Origin: Stictocephala bisonia | Lineage: Eukaryota > Arthropoda > Insecta > Hemiptera > Membracidae | DNA: 64,000 nt | Direction of reading: 5' to 3' | Assembly: GCA_035578905.1 (NCBI GenBank) | Contig: JAQJVL010000057.1 | Coordinates: 682,001 to 746,000 of the forward strand | Part shown: in pieces, positions 49,911-62,892 of the stretch | Position numbering within the stretch: the stretch's first letter is position 1 | Layout: each line of letters begins with the position of its first letter | Notes under the pieces: model-generated | What the model was told of the DNA's origin: nothing | Database searches by the model: none | What the model saw: the letters and a program-made list of their open reading frames with translations, nothing else | Position numbers and translations under genes: made by a program

Positions 49911-52853
49911 TGTATGTATGTACGTACATTTATTATTTTATGTAGGTGATCTGTCAAGGGTGTTGTGTGTTCTAGGTTCTCCATGTGTTTGGGTCTTTGG
50001 GAGTGGTGTATATACATTTTCTGATCGAGTATATTATAGTCAAAAGAAACCAAACTTTCTTACTGTTAATACCACGGTTTCTACAACAGAGACGTTTCAA
50101 CTAACTATTTGTTTATTTGTTTAATGTGCAAAGAATCAATAGCACCAGGTTTTGTTAAAATCAAGCTTAAAATGTGAACATTATAGAGAATTTATTCCTA
50201 TTGGCTACTTACACTTTGTCAAATGTTTGGAGTCAACTAAATAGCTATGTAGGTTAAACAATTAATTTACAAGTGTTACATCAGTTTTGTACGTTGTTTT
50301 GAGCTCAAATTAAGTTTATAAAGGTTTCTATAAGAGTATTTTAAAGGGGTTTTTAATGTTTAGGGTGAATATCATTGTTATGACATTGCATTTTAATGCT
50401 TTTAGGGAATTATAACATATTTTGTACACAAATATCCCTATTTATGTGCATTTTAACTCAACTTTAAGGGGTTTGGAGAGTACTATGTTGGTAGTTCTTC
50501 CTTGATTTGAACAATGTTTCAACACATTTTTGTGTAAAATGACTCTTTTTCTGAAATTTGTATGTATCTTTGATTTTTTCTTACTTTTGGATGGAATTTA
50601 CTCTTCTGTTAGAATGTTTTTTAAACTGACAGTTTGTTTGAAATAAAATCAATACTATGTGGTTTGGGTTCCATGTCATAGTTTTCCTTAATATTGTGTT
50701 TTAATAGATGATATATCAAAGGGTCCAGCAGCCTTAGTTAGTAACAAAGACTACACTCATTCATCTACACTCATTCAAGACCCATACCTCTACGATTAAC
50801 GTCTCAAATACAGTAAATAGTGTATTGCTATGGTGTATATAAAGTGTGAGGAATTATCTTGTGTTTGAGGTTATTACACTTCATTTATCATGTGTTTGTG
50901 GATATAATAATTGTTATTTGTAAGTTTAGGTTGGTTAACATACAATAATTCGGTTATAAATGCTATACATATTGTTTAAAATCCTACCTAAACTATAAAA
51001 ACTTTAGAAAATACGGTATAATTTGATGTACGATCTCTCATTATTACACATGTAATGTGTTAGCATTTTTATAAATTATGGAATTTACAACAAAACAAAT
51101 TGATAAAACTTTGTTAAAATTAAGTTTACTCGTAATAATTTAAATATAAAGCATAAATTATTGTAAAAGGTTCTATGTATTACGTATGATAATTGGTAAT
51201 AACAAGAATATCAATTGATTTTACTGAATAAAACGTAGTGTGTAAATAAATTATTATTGCTCTCTTTTTTTAAAAGTACGGGACTATAATACCAATGATT
51301 CTTTCGTTTTGTTCAATAATAGACCAGATATGGTCGGATTTTACAATCTCGAGGAAATGCAACGTTGTTTGATATCACTAACTTGACCTCTAGGGTTAGC
51401 ATGTGGTTGATATGCAGTCCGTCTGGTGCCAATTAAAATAGCAAAAAATATTGAGGTCAGCCATGTTTTGTGTGAGAACTGAATGTACTGTCGGTGCACT
51501 GGCACTACTGGCAGTTCAGTAACTAGTATATGGGTTGTGAAATGGTAGTGAATTAGTCCTTGAGTGTCGGTACAAAGGAAGGAATGTTTGTGGAGAGGAA
51601 GTGAAGGTAGGTGTGCTTGTTTCGTTATGTAGGGGGGCTGATGGGTTCTGGATATGTACGTGGATGGGAAGTGAGGTATTTGAGTCCACAGAATTGATAA
51701 TAAAAGTAAGTAAGTAATGTAACCTAGGTAAGATGTACATGCATGCAAAGGTGGGCGAAAATAGGAAATTGTTATAGTTAATGAAAGAAAATGTGAAGCT
51801 TGTGACCAATAACGGACCGATAAAGCCCGAGTAGACTTTGTAAGTACAGTTGAATGGCATGGGTAAGAGCGTTAAGCTAGCGTGTTAGGTTTAGAGGATG
51901 TCGGGTTAATACGAAGTTAACCGGAAGTAGATGGTAGTTGAAGGTAAGAGCGCATGTTAACAGAGTATTTAATATAAAATAAGAAATTATTTAAAATGGA
52001 TAGGGTAACAGTGTATTACAAATTATAAACAGATTAAATATAAAGAATTGTCCCTTCATTTTTGAATAAATAATTAATTAAAAACGTGTATTGCGGGTTG
52101 CCTAGAGTGTTAAGTAGGGGCTTGAGGATGAACTGTGATTCGATATAGGTAACAGTGTAGGAAGCCGTGGATGAGTACCCTAAGCTAAGAGCGTATGTTA
52201 ACTGTGTATTTGTTAAAATTTGAGAAAAATTAAATTAAATAAGTAGTCTAACAGTGTATTACAAATTATAAACAGATTAAATAAAAAGAATTATCCCTTC
52301 ATTTTTGAATAAATAATTAATTAAAAACGTGTATTGCGGGTTGCCTAGAGTGTTAAGTAGGGGCTTGAGGATGATCTGTGATTCGATAGATAAGTATAGG
52401 TAACAGTGTAGGAAGCCATGGATGAGTGTCCGAAGGTAAGAGCGTATATTAACAGTGTATTTATTAAAAAGTTGAGAAAAATTAAATAAGTAATCAGAGC
52501 GTGGCATTTGGGTGTGCGTCAGACCAGCAGACGACGTGTACGAAGGTAGCCGACGGTTGCCGGAAGTACACGAAAGCATTTTATATAGTACATATGTAAA
52601 TGGCCACCATCTTTTGCATTTTATATAGTATAAGATGGGAAGAGTGCATTTTGTATAGTATACCGAGGTAATTTGAGGGAGGGAATTTTCCCACGGGGAC
52701 TTCCCTTCCGAAGGCGTCATGTTTCCGAAAGGATGTGCTAAGTTTTGCCACCAGGTGCGCTACGATCGGGTTGAGCTCATAGAGTATTTGGAGTAGTGTA
52801 TATATGAGTAGAGTAACAAGGGGCGCATGCGTGCCCGACCAGCAGACGACGCG
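49911..52853. other. Remaining outer arm sequence, right
   Basis: The mirror image of 40870-43815. Positions pair so that left plus right coordinate equals 93,721 from 41.0 to 43.85 kb and 93,723 outside that, so only a 2-bp net length change exists (AACAGC on the left against AACTTAGC on the right, near 40980 and 52741). A single Ser/Leu difference separates the 147-codon mirror frames. No gene is supported. Confidence 0.7.
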
Positions 52854-53243
52854 TGCATCATAGGCTAAGAGCGTACGAAGGTAGCCGACAGTCGCCGGAA
52901 GTACCCGAAGGGAAAGACCGCCATCTTGGATCCGGTTGTCATCTTTTTACATTTATTATAGTGTAAAGTCCGCCATATTGGATAAGGAATTTTGGAGGGA
53001 ATTTTGGGTGGGAAAGACGCCATATTGGACAAAAAAGTGAATTTTATATAGTATATCATGGAAAAAGATGCCATATTGGACAAAAAAAGTGAATTTTATA
53101 TAGTATATCATGGAAAAAGACGCCATATTGGACAAAAAAGTTCATTTTATATAGTCTAAGGTCGCCATCTTGGCTGAGGGAATTTTTGGCGGGAATTTTG
53201 GGAGGGAAAGACGCCATATTGGACAAAAAAAGTGTATCTTATA
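52853..53243. repeat. TATATAAA / ATGGCG module array, right arm
   Basis: The mirror copy of 40480-40870 with isolated substitutions. Confidence 0.7.
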
Positions 53244-53244
53244 T

Positions 53245-53735
53245 CGTATAACAAGGGAATTTGGGGGGAAATTTGGGAATTTTAGGGAAATGAGAGGGTA
53301 ATTTGGGGGAAATATGAGGGGAAATGTGGGAAATTGGGTAATTTGAGGGAAATTTGAGGGTTATTTGAGGGAAATTTGAGGGTAATTTGGGGGAAATGTG
53401 AGGGAAATTTGAGGGTTATTTGAGGGAAATTTGAGGGTAATTTGGGAATTTGAGGGAAATTTGAGGGTTATTTGAGGGAAATTTGAGGGTACTTCGGGGG
53501 AAATTTGAGGGTAATTTGGGAATTTGAGGGAAATTTGAGGGTTATTTGAGGGTAATTTGGGAATTTGAGGGAAATTTGAGGGTAATTTGGGAATTTGAGG
53601 GAAATTTGAGGGTAATTTGGGAATTTGAGGGAAATTTGAGGTTAGGAAATTTGGCGGGAAATTTGAGGTTAGGAAATTTGGCGGGAAATTTGAGGTTAGG
53701 AAAAGTGAGGTTAGGAAATTTGGCGGGAAATGGGC
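53245..53735. repeat. GGGAAATTTGAGGG minisatellite, right arm
   Basis: The complement-strand copy of the CCCTCAAATTT array, with a different order of units. It includes three regular AATTTGGGAATTTGAGGGAA units near 53540-53640 and three units of AGGAAATTTGGCGGGAAATT near 53643-53730. Frames on both strands (53542-53775 and 53546-53761) are repeat by-products. Confidence 0.9.
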
Positions 53736-53866
53736 GCCGCCATCTTGGAAAAGTCACGTGACCGCTCTCGACCAATCAGAGGCCAGAAAAGTGGGTCCAA
53801 AGGTCAAAGTGGCGCAGAAATCCCAAATTTTGACGGCATTATCCTCATCTTTTCACTACTAAGTCA

Positions 53867-55046
53867 TTTGTTGTCTCAACCATTTTGTACCGGGAATTAA
53901 TGTTAATACCGCTTAGGGTGTTAATGTTTGTTTCGGAATTTTGCAAAAATGAATCGTTTTATTCAGGTACCTTTTATAAACAATGACTGATATTTTAATT
54001 AATGTTTTAATTAAACCAAATAGCCTTTGGTGTATTATTCACATCTAATTTATTTTCCTAATTATCAAACACCTCGAAGCTATGCAATTTTATTGCTAAG
54101 TGCAATGGGACCAAGAATCTTTGAAGATGTATTTTTAAGGATTCTTCCCTGTTGTTTTTCCATTGCAGATAATGGATCTGGTACTCACCGCTGTGCGTAC
54201 ATCTGGTTTGAAATAAAATTGCTTTCTTGTTATAGTTTTGTAATTTTTTATTCGTTTGATAAATCAGCTAAAATTATAATACGATTAAAGTTTATTCATT
54301 TTATACCGAAAGTTTTATAACAAGACTTTTAGTTTATTTTTTTAATAGGTTTTATTTATTTTTAAGCCAAGTTCTTGTCCCATTTTTACACCTTAATTTA
54401 ATCCACTTATTTTCATCTTGCAAATGTACATAATACGTGACAACACCAGCATGAGGTCTTTCAGTCGGCATTGAACTCTCACACAATGCCACTCTCTAAT
54501 GAATTGACCCATACACTTTTTAATATTATTAGGGTCTTTGTACATACAGAAATAAACTACTATATATTAACAACCCCTTATGGTTGGCTGAGGACGCATT
54601 TTTTTCATTTAGCGTACTAATTAAACAGATTTTTCAACTTGTGACAGTCTGGTTAAAGTTTACCTCTTAAATACGTTTCGGATAATTTTTTCAGTGTTAT
54701 CTTTATACCCTTAATAAACTGTATCAGTACGTGAACGGTTCACTTTGTGGCTGTAAGTTTCAAGTCATTCGACTTAGCGGTGAAATGTTCACCATTCAGT
54801 GTAGTTAAAATTAGTCATTTTAGACCCAGACAGACGATCAACTATTAATTACGTTATTGGTTGATTGATACCTGTAAGTAACTCAGTGTAAGGTCGTCAA
54901 AAACCTCCAGTAGTTGTAGGGTTCAATATGTGTAACAATCCCTGCAAATATTAAACTAACAATGTTTGTAGAATGCTGCTGTGTTATTGTGAATATAAGT
55001 ACAATTAACTATAACGGTTGAAAACGACCTGCATGTTGTATTTAGC
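53867..55046. other. Unique DNA without a recognisable gene
   Basis: Starts after the right AAGTCA copy (53861-53866). The longest frame is 97 codons (54027-54320), Ser/Ile/Leu-rich and without a domain that I recognise. Confidence 0.45.
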
Positions 55047-55500
55047 GCATGAAGGGATTCCAGCAGCAGAGGGGAATCTATATACCGCCGAATTACCTTG
55101 CTCTACGGGCGTGAATAACATCCACCTACAAGTTTTTAACTTTCGCAACAGGGTTTAGTTGAAAAAAAATAACTGTAACGAACTCTAGGCTACAAGTGTA
55201 ATTAAATGATAATGCTTTTTTATATTATTGTTCATTGTGTTATTGCTATTATTATTTTTTGTTTGAAAACTAAATCACGATTAAATTGAATCGTTCTAAG
55301 CTTGATTCGTTGGTGCTAAACAAACCAACCAATGGTCACTGCTGCTAATGAAGTAAAATGGGCGGAGCTTGTTATTGCGCCGTCAGTACGCGGCATACCA
55401 CTCTGGTTGCCACCATAACTTTTAAATGTAATGACACAGTGGGGGAATTACATTACATCTTACTCGCGCAAGTTCTAAGCGGCCTATGTACTATAGTCAG
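55047..55500 (+). repeat. Long inverted repeat R, left copy
   Basis: GGATTCCAGCAGCAG, CACGGGCGT-like ACGGGCGTG, TTTCGCAACAGGG, CTAAGCTTGATTCGTTGG, CAAACCAACCAATGGTCACT, GCGCCGTCAG and CGCGGCAT follow in order. All recur in reverse complement and reversed order at 62893-63368, so the two are collinear inverted copies at perhaps 75-80% identity with indels. No clear target duplication is seen. They may be the ends of one 8.3-kb element or two separate insertions of a dispersed repeat. Confidence 0.85.
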
Positions 55501-55654
55501 GTAAGCTGATTGTTCAATAGTCTGGTAAATAGTGTGTAATTGTTTAGAAATTTGTAATTAGATTGTATAAGTTAAGCGTATATAATATTACTATTAAAAT
55601 GTCACAATATTTGCTGTAAGAGTGAGTTATGGTTTTTTTAATGATGGCTCGAGA

Positions 55655-58600
55655 TTTTCATTTATTAAGTGTGTACAATGTCACTATTATACTGTCGTGG
55701 GTTACGTTACTTGTACGTTCCTATAAGTGTGTACAATGTCATTATTACACTGTCGTGGGTTACGTTAATTGTACGTTCTTATAAGTGTGTACAATATCAT
55801 TATTACACTGTCGTGGGTTACGTTAATTGTACGTTCTTATAAGTGTGTACAATATCATTATTACACTGTCGTGGGTTACGTTAATTGTAAGTTCCTATAA
55901 GTGTGTACAATGTCATTATTACACTGTCGTGGGTTACGTTACTTGTACGTTCCTATAAGTGTGTACAATGTCACTATTACATTGTCGTGGGTTACGTCAA
56001 TTGTACGTTCTTATAAGTGTGTACAATATCATTATTACACTGTCGTGGGTTACGTTAATTGTAAGTTCTTATAAGTGTGTAAATGTCACTATTAAATTGT
56101 CGTGGGTTATGTTAATTGCACGTTCCTATAAGTGTGTACAATGTTACTATTACATTGTCGTGGTTTATGTTAATTGTACGTTCCTATAAGTGTGTACAAT
56201 GTCATTATTACACTGTCGTGGGTTACGTTAATTGTACGTTCTTATAAGTGTGTACAATGTCATTATTACACTGTCGTAGGTTACGTTAATTGTACGTTCT
56301 TATAAGTGTGTACAATGTCATTATTACACTGTCGTGGGTTACGTTAATTGTACGTTCTTATAAGAGTGTACAATGTCATTATTACACTGTCGTGGGTTAC
56401 GTTAATTGTACGTTCTTATAAGTGTGTACAATGTCACTATTAAATTGTCGTGGGTTACGTTAATTGCACGTTTCTATAAGTGTGTACAATGTCATTATTA
56501 CACTGTCGTGGGTTACGTTAATTGTACGTTCTTATAAGTGTGTACAATGTCATTATTACACTGTCGTGGGTTACGTTAATTGTACGTTCTTATAAGAGTG
56601 TACAATGTCATTATTACACTGTCGTGGGTTACGTTAATTGTACGTTCTTATAAGTGTGTACAATGTCACTATTAAATTGTCGTGGGTTACGTTAATTGCA
56701 CGTTTCTATAAGTGTGTACAATGTCATTATTACACTGTCGTGGGTTACGTTAATTGTACGTTCTTATAAGTGTGTACAATGTCACTATTAAATTGTCGTG
56801 GGTTACGTTAATTGCACGTTCCTATAAGTGTGTACAATGTCATTATTACACTGTCGTGGGTTACGTTAATTGTACGTTCTTATAAGTGTGTACAATGTCA
56901 TTATTACACTGTCGTGGGTTACGTTAATTGTACGTTCCTATAAGTGTGTACAATGTCATTATTACACTGTCGTGGGTTACGTTAATTGTACGTTCTTATA
57001 AGTGTGTACAATGTTACTATTACATTGTCGTGGGTTACGTTAATTGTACGTTCCTATAAGTGTGTAAAATGTTACTATTACATTGTCGTGGGTTACGTTA
57101 ATTTACGTTCCCATAAGTGTGTACAATGTCATTATTACACTGTCGTGGGTTACGTTAATTGTACGTTTTTATAAGTGTGTACAATGTTACTATTACACTG
57201 TCGTGGGTTACGTTAATTGTACGATCTTATAAGTGTGTACAATGTCACTATTAAATTGTCGTGGGTTACGTTAATTGCACGTTCCTATAAGTGTGTACAA
57301 TGTCATTATTACACTGTCGTGGGTTACGTTAATTGTATGTTCTTATAAGTGTGTACAATGTCACTATTAAATTGTCGTGGGTTACGTTAATTGCACGTTC
57401 CTATAAGTGTGTACAATGTTACTATTAAATTGTCGTAGGTTACGTTAATTGCACGTTCCTATAAGTGTGTACAATGTTACTATTACATTGTCGTGGGTTA
57501 CGTTAATTGCACGTTCCTATAAGTGTGTACAATGTTACTATTACATTGTCGTGGGTTACGTTAATTGCACGTTCCTATAAGTGTGTACAATGTTACTGTT
57601 AAATTGTCGTGGGTTACGTTAATTGTACGTTCCTATAAGTGTGTACAATGTCACTATTAAATTGTCGTGGGTTACGTTAAATGCACGATCCTATAAGTGT
57701 GTACAATGTTACTATTACATTGTCGTGGGTTACGTTAATTGTACGTTCCTATAAGTGTGTACAATGTTACTATTACATTGTCGTGGGTTACGTTAAATGC
57801 ACGATCCTATAAGTGTGTACAATGTCACTATTACACTGTCGTAGGTTACGTTAATTGTACTTTCCTATAAGTGTGTACAATGTTCCTATTACATTGTCGT
57901 GGGTTACGTTAATTGTACGTTCCTATAAGCGTGTACAATGTTACTATTACATTGTCGTGGGTTACGTTAATTGTACGTTCCTATAAGTGTGTACAATGTT
58001 ACTATTACATTGTCGTGGGTTACGTTAATTGTACGTTCCTATAAGTGTGTACAATGTTACTATTACATTGTCGTGGGTTATGTTAATTGCACGTTCCTAT
58101 AAGTGTGTACAATGTCACTATTACATTGTCGTGGGTTACGTTAATTGTACGTTCCTATAAGTGTGTACAATGTCACTATTACACTGTCGTGTGTTACGTT
58201 AATTGTACGTTCTTATAAGTGTGTACAATGTCACTATTAAATTGTCTAGGGTTACGTTAATTGCACGTTCCTATAAGTGTGTACAATGTCACTATTACAT
58301 TGTTGTGGGTTACGTTAATTGTACGTTCTTATAAGTGTGTACAATGTCATTATTACACTGTCGTGGGTTACGTTAATTGTACGTTCTTATAAGTGTGTAC
58401 AATGTCACTATTAAATTGTCTTGGGTTACGTTATTTGTACGTTTTTGTAAGTGTGTACAATGTCACTATTACATTGTCGTGGGTTACGTTAATTGTACGT
58501 TCTTATAAGTGTGTACAATGTCACTATTAAACTGTCGTGGGTTACGTTAATTGTACGTTCTTATAAGTGTGTACAATGGCACTAATACATTGTCGTGGGT

Positions 58601-59212
58601 TACGTTAATTGTACGTTCTTATAAGTGTGTACAATGTCACTATTACACAGTCGTGGGTTACGTTAATTGTACGTTCTTATAAGTGTGTACAATGTCACTA
58701 TTACACAGTCGTGGGTTACGTTAATTGTACGTTCTTATAAGTGTGTACAATGTCACTATTACATTGTCGTGGGTTACGTTAATTGTACGTTCTTATAAGT
58801 GTGTACAATGTCACTATTACATTGTCGTGGGTTACGTTAATTGTACGTTCTTATAAGTGTGTACAATGTCACTATTACACAGTCGTGGGTTACATTAATT
58901 GTACGTTCTTATTAGTGTGTACAATGTCACTATTACACTGTCGTGGGTTACGTTAATTGCACGTTCCTATAAGTGTGTACAATGTCACTATTACATTGTC
59001 GTGGGTTACGTTAATTGTACGTTCCTATAAGTGAGTACAATGTCACTATTACACTGTCGTGGGGTACATTAATTGTACGTTCCTATAAGTGAGTACAATG
59101 TCACTATTACATTGTCGTGGGTTACGTTAATTGTACGTTCTTATAAGTGTGTAGAATATCACTGTTACATTGCCGTGGGTTACGTTAATTGTACATTCCT
59201 ACAAGACTATAC
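55655..59212. repeat. 58-bp minisatellite, about 61 units
   Basis: The unit is ATAAGTGTGTACAATGTCAT, then TATTACACTGTCGTGGGTTA, then CGTTAATTGTACGTTCTT. Variation is concentrated at a few sites (ATTACAC, ATTAAAT or ATTACAT; GTACGTTC or GCACGTTC; TTATAAG or CTATAAG). The variants form runs: ATTAAAT/GCACG units at 56430-57420, GTTACT units at 57410-58080 and TTACACAG units at 58640-58890. Short frames of 60-76 codons through it are by-products, since 58 is not a multiple of three. Confidence 0.97.
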
Positions 59213-60784
59213 GATAATATGTGCAAAATGTTGCCGCAAGATTGGCGATAGTGTTTTTGGTAAATGATTTTTATCAATATCACTTTTAGCTCCGCTTAAA
59301 TTAAATATCTGTCCATAAGGATCGTTTATACATATTTGCTATCGTTCTTAACAGTCAACAATTTAATGTAACATTTTATATACATGTACGTACTTTAGGT
59401 TCAGTTGTGTTTATCTGTGCTGTATCGCACGTCCACGATTTGCATGTACGAAAAACTTTATTGGAGGTTCCTCAGAGATGAAACTAATGTAAATTTACGA
59501 GTTACATTCCTATTCAAAACTCCAAATCAGTTCTCGTGTTTTGTACAGCAGGTAAATTTATAACGGAATTGAATAATCTCTTGTAGGCCTACACTGCTTC
59601 ACATATCTCTCAATTCATGTGTTACACATCGTGGCAGGTGTGACCCTCCTCCTCCCTCACCTCCCTTCCACCCCCTGCCAGATACACAACGACTCCTAAA
59701 ATGAATCAAAAGTGAATATTTTGGCGTCGCAGACGTTGACGTGTCGACAACTCAAACCGCACACGTCAGATTACTTCCGTTGCAGACATGTTTGAGGTCG
59801 GAAATCAGTTGTTTTATTCTCTTTGTCATACACCACTTGGACCTTATCGAATATCGGTCAGTGCCAAAACATTTGCTTTTGTTTGGACCTGTGTTCTTGG
59901 CGTGTTTTTTTATCTCAAAGAAGTGCACAAACAACCGGAGCCCCAAACAAACACGTTCAAAAAACTATCGAAAACCGAATAACTGTATTATTTATCTTTA
60001 GTATTGAAAGATATAAGTTAATCCTCCGAAATTATGTTAAACCAAATATAGTTAAATATGATTCTGGTAGAGGTCTGCACATCTTAAACAACATTTTTAA
60101 TTAAATAGTTTTCATTGTTATAAAAAATGACAAACACGCCATCTTGTACAGGGTTATATAAATATAACATATAAAAACAAATGTAATGCTACTCATTTTA
60201 ATAATTAAAAATAATTAAAGTAATTTTATATTTTTATTTTAATTATATATAAAATAATTAAAGTAATTTTATAATCAATAGTGTAAACGTCTTCTTATTG
60301 GAAATGTATAATGTGAAATAAATTGTCTCCAAAACATCAAATATGCAATTTTAGTTGTTTAGAACAATCGTTAGCAAGGATGACATCATCAGACCAAATT
60401 GTTTATTTAATAAAGATTTGATTGATTTTTTATTTTTAGACTCTTTATTTTAAATAAAATAACATTTTAAAAATCAGGAAATTTATTAAGCACAATGCTT
60501 CCTTAACTAGTATTAATAACTTAATGAATTCCAAATAATAATGTGGAAATAATAATTATTCAAAGATTTATGTGTGTAAGTACTGTATATATGAATATTT
60601 GTATGTGTATGTATATTTTAATGTAAGTCTACGTATATTTGTTGGTACTGTATTGTATAATTACATTTTGTTCGTTATATTAATTATTTACTTAAAATTT
60701 TAAATAATGATTATTGTATATATTGTATTTTATGTATATTGTTTCAAGTATAGTTTTGTTTTCACGACTTAGTTTTTAAAATTG
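59213..60784. other. Unique DNA with a weak small-ORF candidate
   Basis: Most is AT-rich. Bases 59640-59985 are more balanced: a pyrimidine-rich tract ending in CCCCCTGCCAG at 59682 looks like a 3' splice site. A 64-codon frame at 59788-59982 would encode a small protein with one hydrophobic stretch (FAFVWTCVLGVFFYL) and a charged tail. However, the other two forward frames and one reverse frame are open there too, which weakens the case. I recognise no family. The rest, 60110-60780, is AT-rich with TATGTATATT-type simple sequence. Confidence 0.35.
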
Positions 60785-61682
60785 TATTCGTTATTGTACA
60801 CCGCTGCCACAGAGCGCTATTCGTTTTTGTACACCGCTGCCACAGAGCGCTATTCGTTATTGTACACCGCTGCCACAGAGCGCTATTCGTTTTTGTACAC
60901 CGCTGCCACAGAGCGATATTCGTTATTGTACCCCGCTGTCACAGAGCGATATTCGTTATTGTACACCGCTGCCACAGAGTGCTATTCGTTATTGTACACC
61001 GCTGCCACAGAGCGCTATTCGTTTTTGTACACCGCTGCCACAGAGCGCTATTCGTTATTGTACCCCGCTGTCACAGAGCGATATTCGTTATTGTACACCG
61101 CTGCCACAGAGCGCTATTCGTTATTGTACACCGCTGCCACAGAGCGATATTCGTTATTGTACACCGCTGCCACAGAGGGATATTCGTTATTGTACACCGC
61201 TGCCACAGAGCAATATTCGTTATTGTACACCGCTGCCACAGAGCGATATTCGTTATTGTACACCGCTGCCACAGAGCGATATTCGTTATTGTACACCGCT
61301 GCCACAGAGCGATATTCGTTATTGTACACCGCTGCCACAGAGGGATATTCGTTATTGTACACCGCTGCCACAGAGCAATATTGTTATTGTACACCGCTGC
61401 CACAGAGCGATATTCGTTATTGTACACCGCTGACACAGAACGATATTCGTTATTGTACACCGCTGCCACAGAGCGATATTCGTTATTGTACACCGCTGCC
61501 ACAGAGCGCTATTCGTTATTGTACACCGCTGCCACAGAGCGATATTCGTTATTGTACACCGCTGCCACAGAGCGCTATTCGTTATTGTACACCGCTGCCA
61601 CAGAGCGATATTCGTTATTGTACACCGCTGCCACAGAGCGCTATTCGTTATTGTACACCGCTGCCACAGAGAGCTATTCGTT
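60785..61682. repeat. 33-bp minisatellite, about 27 units
   Basis: The unit ATTCGTTATTGTACACCGCT plus GCCACAGAGCGAT repeats with a 33-bp period. Variation is at four or so positions (GCGCT or GCGAT, GTTATTG or GTTTTTG, CCCCGCTGTC). One unit near 61379 lacks a base, shifting phase. Because 33 is a multiple of three and the unit has no stop in several frames, a 353-codon (60782-61843), a 259-codon and two reverse frames are open at once. The forward frame would be an 11-residue repeat with YSLLYTAATER. Simultaneous open frames argue for a by-product. Confidence 0.97.
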
Positions 61683-62892
61683 TTTCCCCATTAACAACAA
61701 TAAGTTTTCCTTGTTTAATATACAAAAATTTTCTTTTTTTCTTATTCTTATATTGTAAAATTTGTGTGTATATATTATCGGCACCCAACGACAAGCCATG
61801 TTGGCTTGTTGGGACCGCATGCTTTAAAAAGTTTGGTAACTAAATGAATTGAATTGTGTATTTACGACATGTTCTTCGACATAAGAAGACAAGCATATTA
61901 CTTAAGTGGGATATGTATTTACACACAACTAACTCTTATGCAAATACATTTTGTGGGGAACTTTTCTTTAAAATAGCAGTAGACAGACTTTGCAGATATA
62001 TAATTTGAAAATAATATTTGTATTATTAATCACGAAAAACTATCTAGACTAAGAGATTGTTTTACTTCAGCGTTGTTCATAACTATGGAACGCTGTAGAA
62101 TGTCTGCATGAACTGAATTGAACCAGATAAGATTTAACATAGATTTTTACTTCAACTAATTCAGGAACTTCCAAAAAATATTTGAACTTTTTTACGAAAA
62201 ATGTCTAATAAAGTAGTAAAAATACGGAAATTAATGACTTTTTGATTCTCATTGTTAAAAGTGTGTGATACTTTCTTTAACGGAGTTACTATTTTAGATT
62301 AATCGAAAAATAAGTGAAAATAGATTCAAAAATAACTAATTATTTCCCTTTTAATTAGTATATTTATTTATAACCGTACATTTTTTCGTATCGTAAACCT
62401 TAATTACAATGAAACATATGGCTAAATTACTATTACTGTACCGTAAACTTGAACAAAGTATATCTCGTAGATTGATTTATAAGTAATAAATTATAATACA
62501 GGTTGTATCAACGTTTTACATTACTTTAAACTCAAATTCTCATCAGTCTTTACGTGTTTTAAATTATTGTAGTGTACTTTCAGTAGATTTAATTTAATTT
62601 TCTTTGACAAGGCCCAATTCAAAGTATTAATTTAATTTCAGTGCCATGTTGCTATATTGCTTTTATTTTACACCAATAACCTGAAGAAACTGTGGACAAT
62701 ATTTTATGTGTATGTTCAATATTGTCTACATGCTTTAGACTTGTTTGATTCTTGTACTACGAATCTAGTTCTTCCCCTCTATTAAGTATGGTTTACATTT
62801 GTATATGTTGTAAATTAGAACTAAACGTTGGCTAAGATTGTTTTTGGTTGAGAAAAATATGTAGAATGAATTATTTTGTTGTTGTACTTGTG
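61683..62892. other. AT-rich DNA without a recognisable gene
   Basis: No frame of 60 codons begins here and no repeat is evident. A small hairpin, ACAAGCCATGTTGGCTTGT, lies at about 61791. Confidence 0.5.

Larger units (their letters stand above)
39863..53860. mobile_element. 14-kb palindromic foldback element with 6-bp target duplication
   Basis: The left end AGTAGTGAAAAGATGAGG and its exact reverse complement at the right end delimit the element; the outermost 38 bp are identical between arms. AAGTCA stands directly outside both ends (39857-39862 and 53861-53866), after which the flanks share nothing. The arms meet at about 47776 with only TCC between paired bases. Outer arms of about 4 kb keep register within 2 bp, with few substitutions, so identity looks like about 99%. 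Open frames of 72-147 codons occur as mirror pairs only because the arms are copies; none has a known domain. Six-bp duplications and 5'-AG ends are features of Maverick/Polinton elements, but none of their genes is present. Alternatives are a novel foldback family or, less likely given the duplication, an assembly artefact. Confidence 0.85.

Noticed and set aside
39863..53860. Palindrome as a pure assembly artefact (folded long read)
   Set aside because: Not excluded without reads, but the exact 6-bp flanking repeat, different unique flanks, unequal satellite arrays and a few arm-specific substitutions make a real element more likely.
59788..59982. Possible small membrane protein of 64 residues with a splice-acceptor-like tract upstream
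   Set aside because: No family recognised, and other frames are open over the same bases; kept only as a note in the interval entry.
60979..61758. 259-codon frame and two reverse frames in the 33-bp array
   Set aside because: Alternative phases of the same repeat; several frames open at once is expected from period 33 without stops.
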